Assembly (NCBI GenBank): GCA_947628675.1
Contig: CANRAR010000001.1
Coordinates: 62,001-126,000, forward strand
Source of the DNA: an uncultured Clostridia bacterium
Lineage (GTDB): Bacteria; Bacillota; Clostridia; Christensenellales; Borkfalkiaceae
Length of the DNA stretch: 64,000 bases
Reading direction: 5' to 3'
This document shows, piece by piece, positions 51,287 to 59,670 of the stretch. Position 1 is the first letter of the stretch. Each line of letters begins with the position of its first letter. The notes below the pieces were generated by a model. That model saw only the letters and a program-made list of their open reading frames with translations, was not told where the DNA came from and did no database searches. A program made the translations under genes and the position numbers.

Positions 51287-51331
51287 CGCGGTATATACCA
51301 CCAAAATAAACCGCCAAAGAGAGGAAACCGT

Positions 51332-51970
51332 ATGAAACAGTACCCCAACGTCTTTCTATTCGACCACCCGCTCATCAAGCACAAGATCGGCATTTTGCGC
51401 GATAGATCGACGGGCATGAAGGAGTTCCGCGAACTCATCGAGGAGATCACCACCGTCATGACGTACGAGAGCATGAAGGACGTGGAACTCGTCCCCGTCG
51501 AGGTGGAAACGCCCCTCGAGAAGACGACGCAGTACCGCGTCAAGGAGGAGAGCATCGCCATCGTGCCCATCCTGCGGGCGGGGCTCGGCATGGTGAACGG
51601 GGTGCACAGGGTGCTGCCCACGGCGCACGTCGGGCACATCGGGATGTACCGCAACGAGGAGACCCTCGAGCCGCAGGAATACTACTGCAAATTGCCGGAC
51701 GGCATCGAGGAAAAGACGGTGTTCTTGGTGGATCCCATGCTGGCGACAGGCGGCTCCGCCTGCGACGCCATCGCCGCCCTCAAAAAGCGCGGCGTGAAGA
51801 AGATCAAGTTCATGGCGATCATCGGCGCCCCCGAGGGCGTGAAGAAGGTCGCCGAAACGCACCCCGATGTCTCCGTCTACGTCTCCACGCTCGATAGATG
51901 CCTCAACGAGCACGGCTACATCCTCCCCGGCCTCGGCGACGCGGGCGATAGACTTTTTGGCACCAAGTAA
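51332..51970 (+). CDS. upp: Uracil phosphoribosyltransferase
   Basis: 212 aa. Makes UMP from uracil and PRPP. Motifs: EFRELIEEITTVMTYE, the PRPP site VDPMLATGGSACDAI and the C-terminal uracil-binding GLGDAGDRLFGTK. AGAGAGG before ATG. Confidence 0.95.
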   Translation: MKQYPNVFLFDHPLIKHKIGILRDRSTGMKEFRELIEEITTVMTYESMKDVELVPVEVETPLEKTTQYRVKEESIAIVPILRAGLGMVNGVHRVLPTAHVGHIGMYRNEETLEPQEYYCKLPDGIEEKTVFLVDPMLATGGSACDAIAALKKRGVKKIKFMAIIGAPEGVKKVAETHPDVSVYVSTLDRCLNEHGYILPGLGDAGDRLFGTK

Positions 51971-52405
51971 TTCACAAAATTCTTCCTATACAGAGCCTTG
52001 CAGGCGGCATACTGCGGGCGAAGAATTTTCGTGAGGACTGAATTCGTGCATCTCTCAACGGGTCGCCCGCGAATAGTTCGTCCTCAAAGTCATTAAGCCG
52101 CAAGTATGCGGCAAATTGTGTGCGCTGCCGCAAAAGCGTGGTTTTGCTTCGCGCAGTAATTTACAGCAAGGGCAGGAATGCTGCTGCCCCCACCCGCGGA
52201 GCGGAATAGCCTCCGCGTTGCGTGAGGTTTCGCCCTTTGAAATCTCACGCAATGCGGAGGACCCCAAGCGGGAGCGCGGGAGGAGCAAGCGAATTGTTGA
52301 GCGTTGCACCGAGCCCGCACACATCAAGCCAAGCGTATGATGTAAGCGGCTTGTTTCGCTCCTCCAACAATGAAAAATTCCCCAAGCCGTCAAAACGCTG
52401 TCAAA
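51971..52405. repeat. Intergenic region with 81-bp repeat copy 2
   Basis: No gene seen. 52038-52118 repeats 43967-44047 with only a few differences and the same length, including the internal hairpin GCCGC-AAGTAT-GCGGC. The rest is unique, with an inverted pair GCCTCCGCGTTGCGTGAG... / CTCACGCAATGCGGAGG at about 52210-52260. Confidence 0.7.
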
Positions 52406-52430
52406 AAAAGACCCTTTTTCGGGGTCTTTT
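52406..52430 (-). terminator. Terminator of xre copy B
   Basis: AAAAGACCC / GGGTCTTTT with a T/C-rich loop; same flanks (ACGCTGTCAAAAAAAGACCC) as the terminator of copy A (ACGCTATCAAAAAAAGACCC). Confidence 0.8.
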
Positions 52431-52639
52431 TATTTAATATCAAACAACTCGTTCGGCGTAATATCGAGCATCTCGCACAGCACGACGATTTGGTGATAGT
52501 TAAGTTCTGTAATGCCGTTTTCCAAATCGCCGTATTGTTGCGGAGATAAAAGCAATTTTGCCGCAAGTTCTTTTTGCAGGTAAGCCTTTGCTTTCCGCGC
52601 GCGCCTTAAATTGTTTCCGATTTTTTTCGTAAGTTTCAT
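52430..52639 (-). CDS. Small Xre-family regulator, copy B
   Basis: 69 aa: IGNNLRRARKAKAYLQKELA and QQYGDLENGITELNYHQIVV. Paralogue of the 44320 gene, including its terminator and the 81-bp repeat 300-400 bp beyond the gene end. TATAAT (minus, 52646-52651) is 6 bp from the ATG, so the transcript is probably leaderless. Target not evident; the next genes on either side are unrelated. Confidence 0.85.
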   Translation of the reverse strand: MKLTKKIGNNLRRARKAKAYLQKELAAKLLLSPQQYGDLENGITELNYHQIVVLCEMLDITPNELFDIK

Positions 52640-52645
52640 AATGCA

Positions 52646-52651
52646 ATTATA
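52646..52651 (-). promoter_or_regulatory. -10 box implying a leaderless xre transcript
   Basis: TATAAT on the minus strand, 6 bp before the ATG at 52639; a -35-like TTGAGC is present with a 19-bp spacer. Confidence 0.4.
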
Positions 52652-52881
52652 CCACCCGCCGCGGCGTACGGCTCAATCTATCCCCATGGGGATATTCAAG
52701 AGAGGAGATAAGTCCGTGAAAGATGACGCGTTGTATGAAGTCCATCTTGAAGGCGCACACAAAGTCCTGTAAAGAAAATTTTTACAATTACGCAAAAATT
52801 CTCAATAGACGCTTGACAACGGGCGTCTTTTTTGCGCGGATATTTCCCCCAAAAATCTTCCCAAAACCCCCGCAAAACGAG

Positions 52882-52910
52882 TTGCAAAAAGTTTCGGGCT
52901 ATGGTATAAT
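52882..52910 (+). promoter_or_regulatory. Promoter of rpsB-tsf
   Basis: TTGCAA (52882-52887), 17 bp, TATAAT (52905-52910). The gap 52652-52881 holds no convincing gene. Confidence 0.8.
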
Positions 52911-52947
52911 TTGTAAGCCCGAAAAGGGCAATACTCACCCTACGCGC

Positions 52948-52994
52948 GCCGTTCTCCGTGTTCCGCAAATCTCATCGGCGGAAAAGGAACGGGC
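52948..52994 (+). promoter_or_regulatory. Structured leader of rpsB
   Basis: Nested stems: GCCGTTC (52948) pairs with GAACGGGC (52987-52994, one bulge), and inside it TTCCGC (52961) pairs with GCGGAA (52978-52983). It sits in a leader of about 113 bases and could be an S2 autoregulatory site. Confidence 0.5.
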
Positions 52995-53029
52995 AAACCC
53001 GCGCAAAGGGGCGGTATAACGGAGGAATT

Positions 53030-53806
53030 ATGGCAGTTATCACCATGAAACAGCTTCTCGAAGCGGGTGTTCACTTCGGCCACCAGACGAGAAGATGGAA
53101 CCCGAAGATGAAGAAGTACATCTTCGCCGCGCGGCACGATATTCACATCATCGACCTCGAACAGACGGCAAAACTCATCGAAGATGCGTACACCTTCGTC
53201 GTGGAGAGCGTGAAGGCGGGCAAGAGCGTCCTCTTTGTCGGCACCAAGAAGCAGGCGCAGGACGCCATCAAGGAAGAGGCGGAGCGCTGCGGGCAGTACT
53301 ACGTCAACTCCCGCTGGCTGGGCGGCACACTCACCAACTTCAAGACCATCCGCTCCCGCATCGACTATCTCGAAAAACTCGAGCGCATGGAAGTGAGCGG
53401 CGAGTTTGACCTCCTCCCCAAGAAGGAAGTTTTGGGGCTCAAAAAGGAGATGGAAAAGTTGCAGACCAACCTCGGCGGCATCAAGACGATGCGCACCCTT
53501 CCCGGGGTGATGTTCGTCGTCGATCCCCACAGTGAGGACATCGCCGTCGCAGAGGCGCGCAAACTTCACATCCCGATCGTCGCCATCACGGATACCAACT
53601 GCGATCCCGACCTCGTGGACTACGTCATCCCCGGCAACGACGACGCCATCCGCGCCATCAAACTCATCTCCTCGGTCATCGCCAACGCAGTCATCGAGGC
53701 GACGGAGGGCGTCACGCCCGTCCCCGAGGCGGAAGCGCCCGCAGAGGCCGAGGCTCCCGCGGACATCGAAGAAGTCGTCGCGGCAGAAGCCCCCGCCGCC
53801 GAATAA
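53030..53806 (+). CDS. rpsB: 30S ribosomal protein S2
   Basis: 258 aa from ATG at 53030 (CGGAGGAATT upstream); a longer frame exists but the family start [20 protein letters not shown] fixes this one. Core [18 protein letters not shown] is present. The last 35 residues are Ala/Glu/Pro-rich and probably flexible. Confidence 0.97.
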   Translation: MAVITMKQLLEAGVHFGHQTRRWNPKMKKYIFAARHDIHIIDLEQTAKLIEDAYTFVVESVKAGKSVLFVGTKKQAQDAIKEEAERCGQYYVNSRWLGGTLTNFKTIRSRIDYLEKLERMEVSGEFDLLPKKEVLGLKKEMEKLQTNLGGIKTMRTLPGVMFVVDPHSEDIAVAEARKLHIPIVAITDTNCDPDLVDYVIPGNDDAIRAIKLISSVIANAVIEATEGVTPVPEAEAPAEAEAPADIEEVVAAEAPAAE

Positions 53807-53813
53807 TTTCTTC

Positions 53814-53897
53814 CGCGTCATTCTGCCCCGCCCGCACAATTCGTCTACTAAGGGCGGCACGAGCGCGTAGCGCGAAGTAGGGAAAAGAAGAATCCCG
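53814..53897. repeat. Main dispersed repeat inside the rpsB-tsf operon
   Basis: Begins CGCGTCATTCTG, contains a GCACAATTCGTCTACTAAGG module, ends GAAGAATCCCG. It starts 8 bp after the rpsB stop and ends 28 bp before the tsf ATG, so it must be transcribed with both genes. Confidence 0.85.
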
Positions 53898-53925
53898 TAA
53901 ATGAAATCATCAAGGAGAAAAAACA

Positions 53926-54825
53926 ATGGCTGAATTTACCGCAAAGGATGTTATGAGGCTCCGCGAAGCAACAGGCGCGGGCATGATGGATTGCAAGAAG
54001 GCTCTGACGGACGCCGAGGGCGATTTCGACAAGGCGGGCGAACTGCTCCGCGAGCGCGGCATCGCAAAGGCGGCCAAGCGCGCCTCCAAGATCGCGGCGG
54101 AGGGCGTCGTATACGCCTACACCGAGGGCAACATCGGCGTTCTCGTCGAGGTCAACTGCGAGAGCGACTTCGTCGCCAAGGGCGAAAAGTTCCACGAAGT
54201 CGCCGAGATCATCGCCAAGCAGATCGCCGCGAAAAAGCCCGCGACCGTCGAAGAACTCCTCGCTACCGACTACGAGGGCAGAACGGTCGAGACCTTCGTG
54301 CAGGAGCAGACGGGCGTCATCGGGGAGAAGGTCTCCGTGCGCCGCTTTGCCGTGTACGAGACGGAGGGCTTCATCGAGACGTATATCCACATGGGCGGCA
54401 CGATGGGCGTCATGCTCGATTTCGGCTGCGCGCCCACCGAGCAGGCGAAGGCCGTCGCGCACGAAGTAGCCCTGCACACCGCATTCTCCAAGCCCGCCTA
54501 CCTCACCAAGGCGGAAGTCCCCGCGGAGACCATCGAGAAGGAGAAGGCGATCATGAAGCAGGAGGTCGTCAACGAGGGCAAGCCCGAGGCGATCGCAGAA
54601 AGGATCGTCATGGGCAAGATCGGCAAGTTCTATGAGGAGAACTGCCTCATGGAGCAGAAGTTCGTCAAGGACGACAAGGTGACCATCGCCCAACTCCTCG
54701 CCAAGGAGGGCGCCAAGGACGCCGTCAAGCGCTTCGTGTTCTTCGTCATGGGACAGGGCATCGAGAAGCAGGCGGAAGACCTCTCGGAGGAAGTCGCCAA
54801 GCAAGTCGAAGCGATGAAAAAGTAA
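53926..54825 (+). CDS. tsf: Elongation factor Ts
   Basis: 299 aa. Starts with FTAKDVMRLREATGAGMMDC and contains EVNCESDFVAK, the nucleotide-exchange core. Recycles EF-Tu. AAGGAG before ATG. Terminator right after the stop. Confidence 0.96.
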   Translation: MAEFTAKDVMRLREATGAGMMDCKKALTDAEGDFDKAGELLRERGIAKAAKRASKIAAEGVVYAYTEGNIGVLVEVNCESDFVAKGEKFHEVAEIIAKQIAAKKPATVEELLATDYEGRTVETFVQEQTGVIGEKVSVRRFAVYETEGFIETYIHMGGTMGVMLDFGCAPTEQAKAVAHEVALHTAFSKPAYLTKAEVPAETIEKEKAIMKQEVVNEGKPEAIAERIVMGKIGKFYEENCLMEQKFVKDDKVTIAQLLAKEGAKDAVKRFVFFVMGQGIEKQAEDLSEEVAKQVEAMKK

Positions 54826-54837
54826 CAATCAGTTATC

Positions 54838-54866
54838 AAAAGAGCCGATTTCTCGGCTCTTTTTTC
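54838..54866 (+). terminator. Terminator of rpsB-tsf
   Basis: AGAGCCGA / TCGGCTCT with loop TTTC followed by T6. Confidence 0.88.
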
Positions 54867-54890
54867 ATACTCCGCCCTCGCCCGTTCCCC

Positions 54891-55207
54891 CGCGTCATTC
54901 TGCCCCGCCCGCGCGGAGCGAACGCGTCATTCTGCCCCGCCCGCACTATTTTCGACCAAGGGCGGCACGAGCCAAAGGCGAAGTAGCGACCGAAGAATCC
55001 CGAAGTACGAAGTCCGACCGCCCCCCCGTGCTTATTTTACGCGTCATTCTGAACCTGCCGCCCGAGCGCGGCGCGCTCGGGCGGCAGGTGAAGAATCCCG
55101 AAGTACGAAGTCCGACCCCCGCGCTATAAATATGTCATTTCGAGCGTAGTCGAGAAATCTCACCTTATTTTATCCCCCTCCCCGCGGCAAAACCGCGGGG
55201 AGGGGGA
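54891..55207. repeat. Repeat cluster downstream of tsf
   Basis: No gene. 54891-55019 is a long composite main-repeat copy; 55040-55117 is another with a perfect 16-bp palindromic centre (CCTGCCGCCCGAGCGC left arm). 55135-55162 has GTCATTTCGAGCGTAGTCGA, a related but different unit. 55173-55207 is a 15-bp-stem GC hairpin. Confidence 0.8.
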
Positions 55208-55247
55208 CACAGGGGGAGGGGCACAAAATTTACCCAAGGAGAAACCC

Positions 55248-56063
55248 ATGCAATCAAACCTTCTCGCCACCGAGATCATCGCCCAGCGCGTATTCAACCC
55301 GCTGTACATCTATCTCGACATCGCCTTTCTCGTCGCCCTGTGTGTCCTTCTCGTCGTCAAAAAGAAGTACCTCACCCTCCTGTGGGGGCTCGCGGGCGGT
55401 GTCTTGTACATGATCGTCGATTACGGCATCTTCCACCTCGCCACGCACTCGCGCTCCATCGAGGGCGGCGACCTCTTTTGGGTGCTCCTTTGGATGAGCA
55501 TGAGTTACGGCATCACCAATTTCGTGTGGATCTGGCTGTGGTACGCCAAGGATAAGCACCTTTTGGAATGGTCTCTTCTCATCGTCGTGTGGTGGATCTG
55601 CGCGCCCATGCTCGCAAACACTTTCGGGCAAAACCTCACGCCCATCAAGATCCAGCGCACGACGGGCGCCTACCATGGATACATGGCGCTCATCCTCGTC
55701 GTGGGCTACTTTGCCGCCATCGGGTACAACCTCTTCCAAAGGGATAGAACCAAGCGCTTCCCGCTCTTGTGGATGCTTGCAATCGGCATTTTGGTGCAGT
55801 TTTCGTGGGAATTTTCACTGCTCCTCGGCGGCATCCGGAGCGCGGAAATCGCAGACTGGGGTCAAAAAATCACGACGCTCGTCGTCAATTCCCTGCTTGA
55901 AACCAACCTCGGCGCGGTGCCCATTTTCTGTATCTACGCCCTCGTCACGTCAAAGTTCACCGAGACGCTCAAAAAGCGCGAAACGCCCGTCTCCTTCCTC
56001 GCCCGTGTGCAGGAACTCAACGCCATGAAGGTGCGGGAGAAACAGATCGCGCCTCTCCGATAG
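55248..56063 (+). CDS. Seven-helix membrane protein, unknown
   Basis: 271 aa, about seven membrane helices with many Trp and Tyr (ITNFVWIWLWYAKDKHLLEW, LLIVVWWICAPMLANTFGQ). Ends in a charged tail of 40 residues. AAGGAG before ATG. Family not recognised; it interrupts the usual rpsB-tsf-pyrH order. Confidence 0.72.
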   Translation: MQSNLLATEIIAQRVFNPLYIYLDIAFLVALCVLLVVKKKYLTLLWGLAGGVLYMIVDYGIFHLATHSRSIEGGDLFWVLLWMSMSYGITNFVWIWLWYAKDKHLLEWSLLIVVWWICAPMLANTFGQNLTPIKIQRTTGAYHGYMALILVVGYFAAIGYNLFQRDRTKRFPLLWMLAIGILVQFSWEFSLLLGGIRSAEIADWGQKITTLVVNSLLETNLGAVPIFCIYALVTSKFTETLKKRETPVSFLARVQELNAMKVREKQIAPLR

Positions 56064-56064
56064 C

Positions 56065-56098
56065 AAAACGCGCGCCGGCTTTGGTCGGCGCGCGTTTT
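56065..56098. terminator. Bidirectional terminator
   Basis: 13-bp stem AAAACGCGCGCCG / CGGCGCGCGTTTT, loop of 8 bases. Lies between converging genes at 56063 and 56108. Confidence 0.87.
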
Positions 56099-56107
56099 GC
56101 GTTCTGT

Positions 56108-57127
56108 TTAACCGGTGATATACGGCAGGCTGTAATTTTCGAGGATAAAATACAGCTCGTATTCGTTGAAGAGGATCTTTGAGCCGCGCTTCACCTGAAA
56201 CTCCCATTCCGCTGTGTAGTCGTTGAGGTCATAGGTGAAGGTCACAAAGTCGTTTTTCGCAATTCGCACGTTGGGATCCGATTCGTCTCCCTCCGGGACG
56301 TAATCTACAAGCTGTTGGCAGGAGCGCCAACTGCCGTCAAAGAGCTCCCCACCGTAGTTCTCGCCCGCCTCGATATAGAGGAATGTGACGTCGGGGCCGC
56401 CCGATTTGTCGCCGAGCCTTGTTCCCTCGGGGTAATATATTTTTATTTTGAAGGTCTCGCCGAAGCCGTAGAGATCGTCTTTTCCGAGGACATTCTCTTC
56501 AAACGCCGCCCAAGAGGTGTACGTCCTTTTCACGCCCTTTGCCGTGACGTCGAATTTGAGTGTATCCAAAATGGATTGGATCGCCGCCTTGTCGGGCTCC
56601 TCGTTGCCGTAGCGTTCCTGAATTTTTTCAGTGCGCAGGTTGTAGTCCGCCTCTTCGAGTTCGAGGACGGGCACACTCACCTTTGCCATACCGCTCTTTC
56701 CCTTGAAGGTCGGCATGGCCTTTGTGCGGTAATTCACGCATTCCACGCCGTCCTGCATATTTTCCAAAAAATGATCATGGAAGAAGGTATATCCCTCTTC
56801 AAGCTCCGTCATCTCCTGCGACCAGCTCCCGTCCTCGGCTTCGATGAGGAGCTTCACCGCCTTTACGCGATACTTGGGTTCCACGAAAATTTCGAGATGC
56901 ACGTCGTTCTGCGTACCGTAGTTGAAAGTAAGCAGGTCGTAATAGACCGTCCCGTCCTCTTCCATCGACGAGTGGGTATGGAATTGAAGATCGACGACCC
57001 CCTCGGGCAAATTTGCGGGCGCTTCGTATGTCGCGTACAGCGTAGGGTCGCCACACCCCGCAAGGGCGAGGGCGCACACACCGCACAGCATGGCCGATGA
57101 AACGAAAAGGGAAAGAAATCTTTTCAT
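56108..57127 (-). CDS. Putative lipoprotein, unknown
   Basis: 339 aa. A signal peptide (FLSLFVSSAMLCGVCALAL) ends in the lipobox LAGC. The mature part is acidic and Tyr/Glu-rich with beta-like patterns (VYYDLLTFNYGTQNDVHLEI, YTFFHDHFLENMQDGVECVN). No known domain. AAGGAG before the ATG. Surface-exposed on the outer face of the membrane. Confidence 0.78.
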   Translation of the reverse strand: MKRFLSLFVSSAMLCGVCALALAGCGDPTLYATYEAPANLPEGVVDLQFHTHSSMEEDGTVYYDLLTFNYGTQNDVHLEIFVEPKYRVKAVKLLIEAEDGSWSQEMTELEEGYTFFHDHFLENMQDGVECVNYRTKAMPTFKGKSGMAKVSVPVLELEEADYNLRTEKIQERYGNEEPDKAAIQSILDTLKFDVTAKGVKRTYTSWAAFEENVLGKDDLYGFGETFKIKIYYPEGTRLGDKSGGPDVTFLYIEAGENYGGELFDGSWRSCQQLVDYVPEGDESDPNVRIAKNDFVTFTYDLNDYTAEWEFQVKRGSKILFNEYELYFILENYSLPYITG

Positions 57128-57349
57128 ACATTTTCTCCTTCGCCTATACTATACCATAGTTTGCCTGGTTTTACGCAATTCCTCTCAAATTTTCTTCGCC
57201 GTATCTTTCCAAAAATTTTTTCAAAAAAGTTTGTCATACATCGCAAAAAATTTGCGGGCTTCATGGTACAATAAAAGTATGAAAAACGCAAAAAATCTCA
57301 ACAAAAATATTTGCCCGCATAGTCTCGGCGGCGCCGCCGCGGAAAAAAA

Positions 57350-57418
57350 TTCCTATCCCCGCGCCCGCGCGCCGTTCCCCCCGTAGGGGGGAACGGCGCG
57401 CGGGCGCGGGGATAGGAA
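57350..57418. repeat. Perfect hairpin, 33-bp stem with 3-base loop (second copy)
   Basis: Left arm 57350-57382, loop GTA, right arm 57386-57418; all pairs match. The inner arm is shared with 24207-24275 while the outer arm differs. Nearby 57229-57250 (GTCATACATCGCAAAA) matches 24393-24410 in inverse orientation. The rest of 57128-57493 has no gene beyond a dubious 35-codon frame at 57280. Confidence 0.85.
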
Positions 57419-57493
57419 AAGATGAAAATCATAATTACCACAGGGCAGAAATGCGGCGCGCTTTGAAATTTTGCGCGAGGTTTTCCGAAGTCC

Positions 57494-57522
57494 TTGCATT
57501 TTTCCCGCGTATGTGGTATACT
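57494..57522 (+). promoter_or_regulatory. Promoter of pyrH operon
   Basis: TTGCAT (57494-57499), 17 bp, TATACT (57517-57522). Confidence 0.75.
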
Positions 57523-57548
57523 GAAAAAAATCCGCGGAGAGGAAAATT

Positions 57549-58259
57549 ATGCAACCGAAATATAAAAGGGTGTTACTCAAACTTTCGGGCGAAGCGCTCG
57601 CGGGGGCGCAGAAATTCGGGCTCAACGAAGATGTCGTCTCCATGGTCGTCGATCAGCTCGTCAAGGTGCACAACATGGGCGTGGAGATCGCCCTCGTCAT
57701 CGGCGGCGGAAACTTCTGGCGCGGGCGGCAGGGCACCAACATGGATCGCACCGTCGCCGACCAAATGGGGATGCTCGCCACCGTGATGAACTCGCTTGCG
57801 ATGATGGACGCCATCGAGAAGAAGGGCATTCCGACGCGCGTACAGACGGCGCTCAACATGATCTCGGTCGCCGAGCCCTACGTCCTCCGCAAGGCGCTCC
57901 ACCATTTCGAGAAGGGGCGCATCGTCATCATGGCGTGCGGCACGGGCAACCCCTATTGCTCCACCGATACGGCGGCGGCGCAGCGGGCTTGCGAAATCGA
58001 TGCCGACGTCCTCCTCATGGCAAAGAATGTGGACGGCATCTACGATAGCGACCCCACCCAAAATCCCAACGCAAAGAAGTACGACAGGCTGAATTTCGGC
58101 GACATCGTCAATAAAGGATTGAAGGCGATGGATGCGACCGCGGCTACGATGTGCATGGAGAACAACATCCCCGTCCTCGCATTCGCCCTCGGAGAAAAGG
58201 ACTCCATCCTCCGCGCCGTCTGCGGCGAGCAGATGGGTACGCTCATCTCCAACGGCTGA
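57549..58259 (+). CDS. pyrH: UMP kinase
   Basis: 236 aa. Motifs: KRVLLKLSGEALAG, IGGGNFWRG, GTGNPYCSTDTAAAQRA and KNVDGIYDSDP. Bacterial hexameric UMP kinase, making UDP. First gene of the pyrH-frr-uppS-cdsA-dxr-rseP set. Confidence 0.97.
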   Translation: MQPKYKRVLLKLSGEALAGAQKFGLNEDVVSMVVDQLVKVHNMGVEIALVIGGGNFWRGRQGTNMDRTVADQMGMLATVMNSLAMMDAIEKKGIPTRVQTALNMISVAEPYVLRKALHHFEKGRIVIMACGTGNPYCSTDTAAAQRACEIDADVLLMAKNVDGIYDSDPTQNPNAKKYDRLNFGDIVNKGLKAMDATAATMCMENNIPVLAFALGEKDSILRAVCGEQMGTLISNG

Positions 58260-58307
58260 AACCAAACCGTGCGCACGTAAAAAACCGCATCGGCAAAAAC
58301 CAAAGCG

Positions 58308-58365
58308 CAAAATCAATCACCCAATACTCAAATAACCAAATCAAAAAATCAAACCCAAAAATCAA
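58308..58365 (+). other. G-free leader segment between pyrH and frr
   Basis: 58 bases without a G on the plus strand (A/C/T only, mainly A and C), in a GC-rich genome. It ends shortly before the frr RBS GGGAGGAAG. An unstructured translation-enhancing leader is plausible. Confidence 0.5.
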
Positions 58366-58397
58366 GCAGAAAAGCAAGAAGATAGGGAGGAAGAAAT

Positions 58398-58970
58398 ATG
58401 ATAGAGAACGAACAGGTCGAGGAACTCTTTTTGGTGCTCGACGACAAGCTGGAAAAGACGGTGAACGTCCTGAAAGACGATTTTGCCGCCATCCGCGCGG
58501 GGCGCGCCAACCCGCACGTGCTCGATAAAATTCAGGTGGAGGCGTACGGCGGCATGAGCCCGCTCATCCAACTCGGGAACATCTCGGCGGCGGACGCGCG
58601 GTGCCTCGTCATCAGCCCGTGGGATAAGTCCCTTCTGAAGGCCATCGAGAAAGCCATCCTCGCCTCCAACATCGGCATCAACCCCACGAACGACGGCAAC
58701 GTCATCCGCCTCGTGTTCCCCGAACTCACCGAGGAGCGGCGGCGCGATCTCGTCAAGCAAATTCGGCGCATGGGCGAGGACGCCAAGGTCGCCGTGCGCA
58801 ACAATCGGCGCGAGGCGATGGAGACCCTCAAAAAACTCAAAAACGGCAAGGAGATCTCGGAGGACGAGAACAAGAACTGCGAGATCGACGTAGAGGACGC
58901 CGTCAAAAAGAGCGTGGAGGAGATCGATAAGATCGTCGCCGCCAAGGAAAAGGAGCTCATGACCGTCTGA
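58398..58970 (+). CDS. frr: Ribosome recycling factor
   Basis: 190 aa. Contains the conserved DDFAAIRAGRANPHVLDKIQ and WDKSLLKAIEKAI and the helical C-terminus with VRNNRREAMETLKKL. Splits post-termination ribosomes with EF-G. Stop overlaps the uppS start (TGATG). Confidence 0.97.
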   Translation: MIENEQVEELFLVLDDKLEKTVNVLKDDFAAIRAGRANPHVLDKIQVEAYGGMSPLIQLGNISAADARCLVISPWDKSLLKAIEKAILASNIGINPTNDGNVIRLVFPELTEERRRDLVKQIRRMGEDAKVAVRNNRREAMETLKKLKNGKEISEDENKNCEIDVEDAVKKSVEEIDKIVAAKEKELMTV

Positions 58971-59659
58971 TGGCGAAGTGCAACGTAGTGCCGGGGCACG
59001 TCGCCGTCATCATGGACGGCAACGGGCGGTGGGCGAAAAAGCGGTTGCTTCCCCGCAGTGCGGGGCACCGTGCGGGCATGGAACGCATGGTCGGCCTCTC
59101 GGGTCATGCCTTCGACTGCGGCGTAAAATATCTCACGATGTACGCCCTCTCCACGGAGAATTTATCCCGCCCCGAAGAGGAACTCAAAGGGCTTTTCCGC
59201 CTCTTCCGCGAGTATTTTTCGGCACACGCGGAGACGCTCAAAGAGAAGGACGTCACCTTGAACGTCATCGGCGATTTGTCGCTTCTGCCCGCGGACGTCG
59301 CGGAAATCATCAGAAAGGGCATGGCGCGGACGGCGGGCGGGACGCGTGGCGTTTTGACGCTCGCCATCGCCTACGGCGGCAGGCAGGAGATCGTAGCGGC
59401 CTGCAACGAAGCCGTGCGCCGCGGCAAGGAAGTGACGCAAGAGGAGTTTGAAAAATTGCTTTGGACGGGCGAGTTGCCCCCGCCCGACCTTCTCATCCGC
59501 ACGGGGAAGGAGGTGCGCATCTCCAACTTCCTCCTGTGGCAGGCGGCGTACGCCGAACTCTATTTTACCGATACGCTGTTCCCCGATTTTTCCGACGGGG
59601 AATTCGACGAGGCATTGCAATCTTTCGCGGCGCGCGACCGCCGCTTCGGAAAAGTATGA
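58970..59659 (+). CDS. uppS: Undecaprenyl diphosphate synthase (isoprenyl transferase)
   Basis: 229 aa. Catalytic IMDGNGRWAKKR, the helix with GHRAG, YALSTENLSRP, and the substrate loop LIRTGKEVRISNFLLWQAAY (Lys where Gly-Glu is commonest). Makes the C55 lipid carrier for peptidoglycan, and is coupled to frr. Confidence 0.95.
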   Translation: MAKCNVVPGHVAVIMDGNGRWAKKRLLPRSAGHRAGMERMVGLSGHAFDCGVKYLTMYALSTENLSRPEEELKGLFRLFREYFSAHAETLKEKDVTLNVIGDLSLLPADVAEIIRKGMARTAGGTRGVLTLAIAYGGRQEIVAACNEAVRRGKEVTQEEFEKLLWTGELPPPDLLIRTGKEVRISNFLLWQAAYAELYFTDTLFPDFSDGEFDEALQSFAARDRRFGKV

Positions 59660-59670
59660 CGGGAGACTGT

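Noticed and set aside
52696..52968. 90-codon minus-strand frame
   Set aside because: Overlaps the rpsB promoter and leader, has no RBS and no family match.
10079..55247. Insertion sequences or tRNA genes within the repeat regions
   Set aside because: No transposase-like frame, terminal inverted repeats with target duplications, or cloverleaf with a CCA-ready acceptor was seen by eye; a dedicated search was not possible.
57280..57390. 35-codon frame running into the 33-bp hairpin
   Set aside because: Lacks an RBS and its second half is the hairpin arm; no family resemblance.
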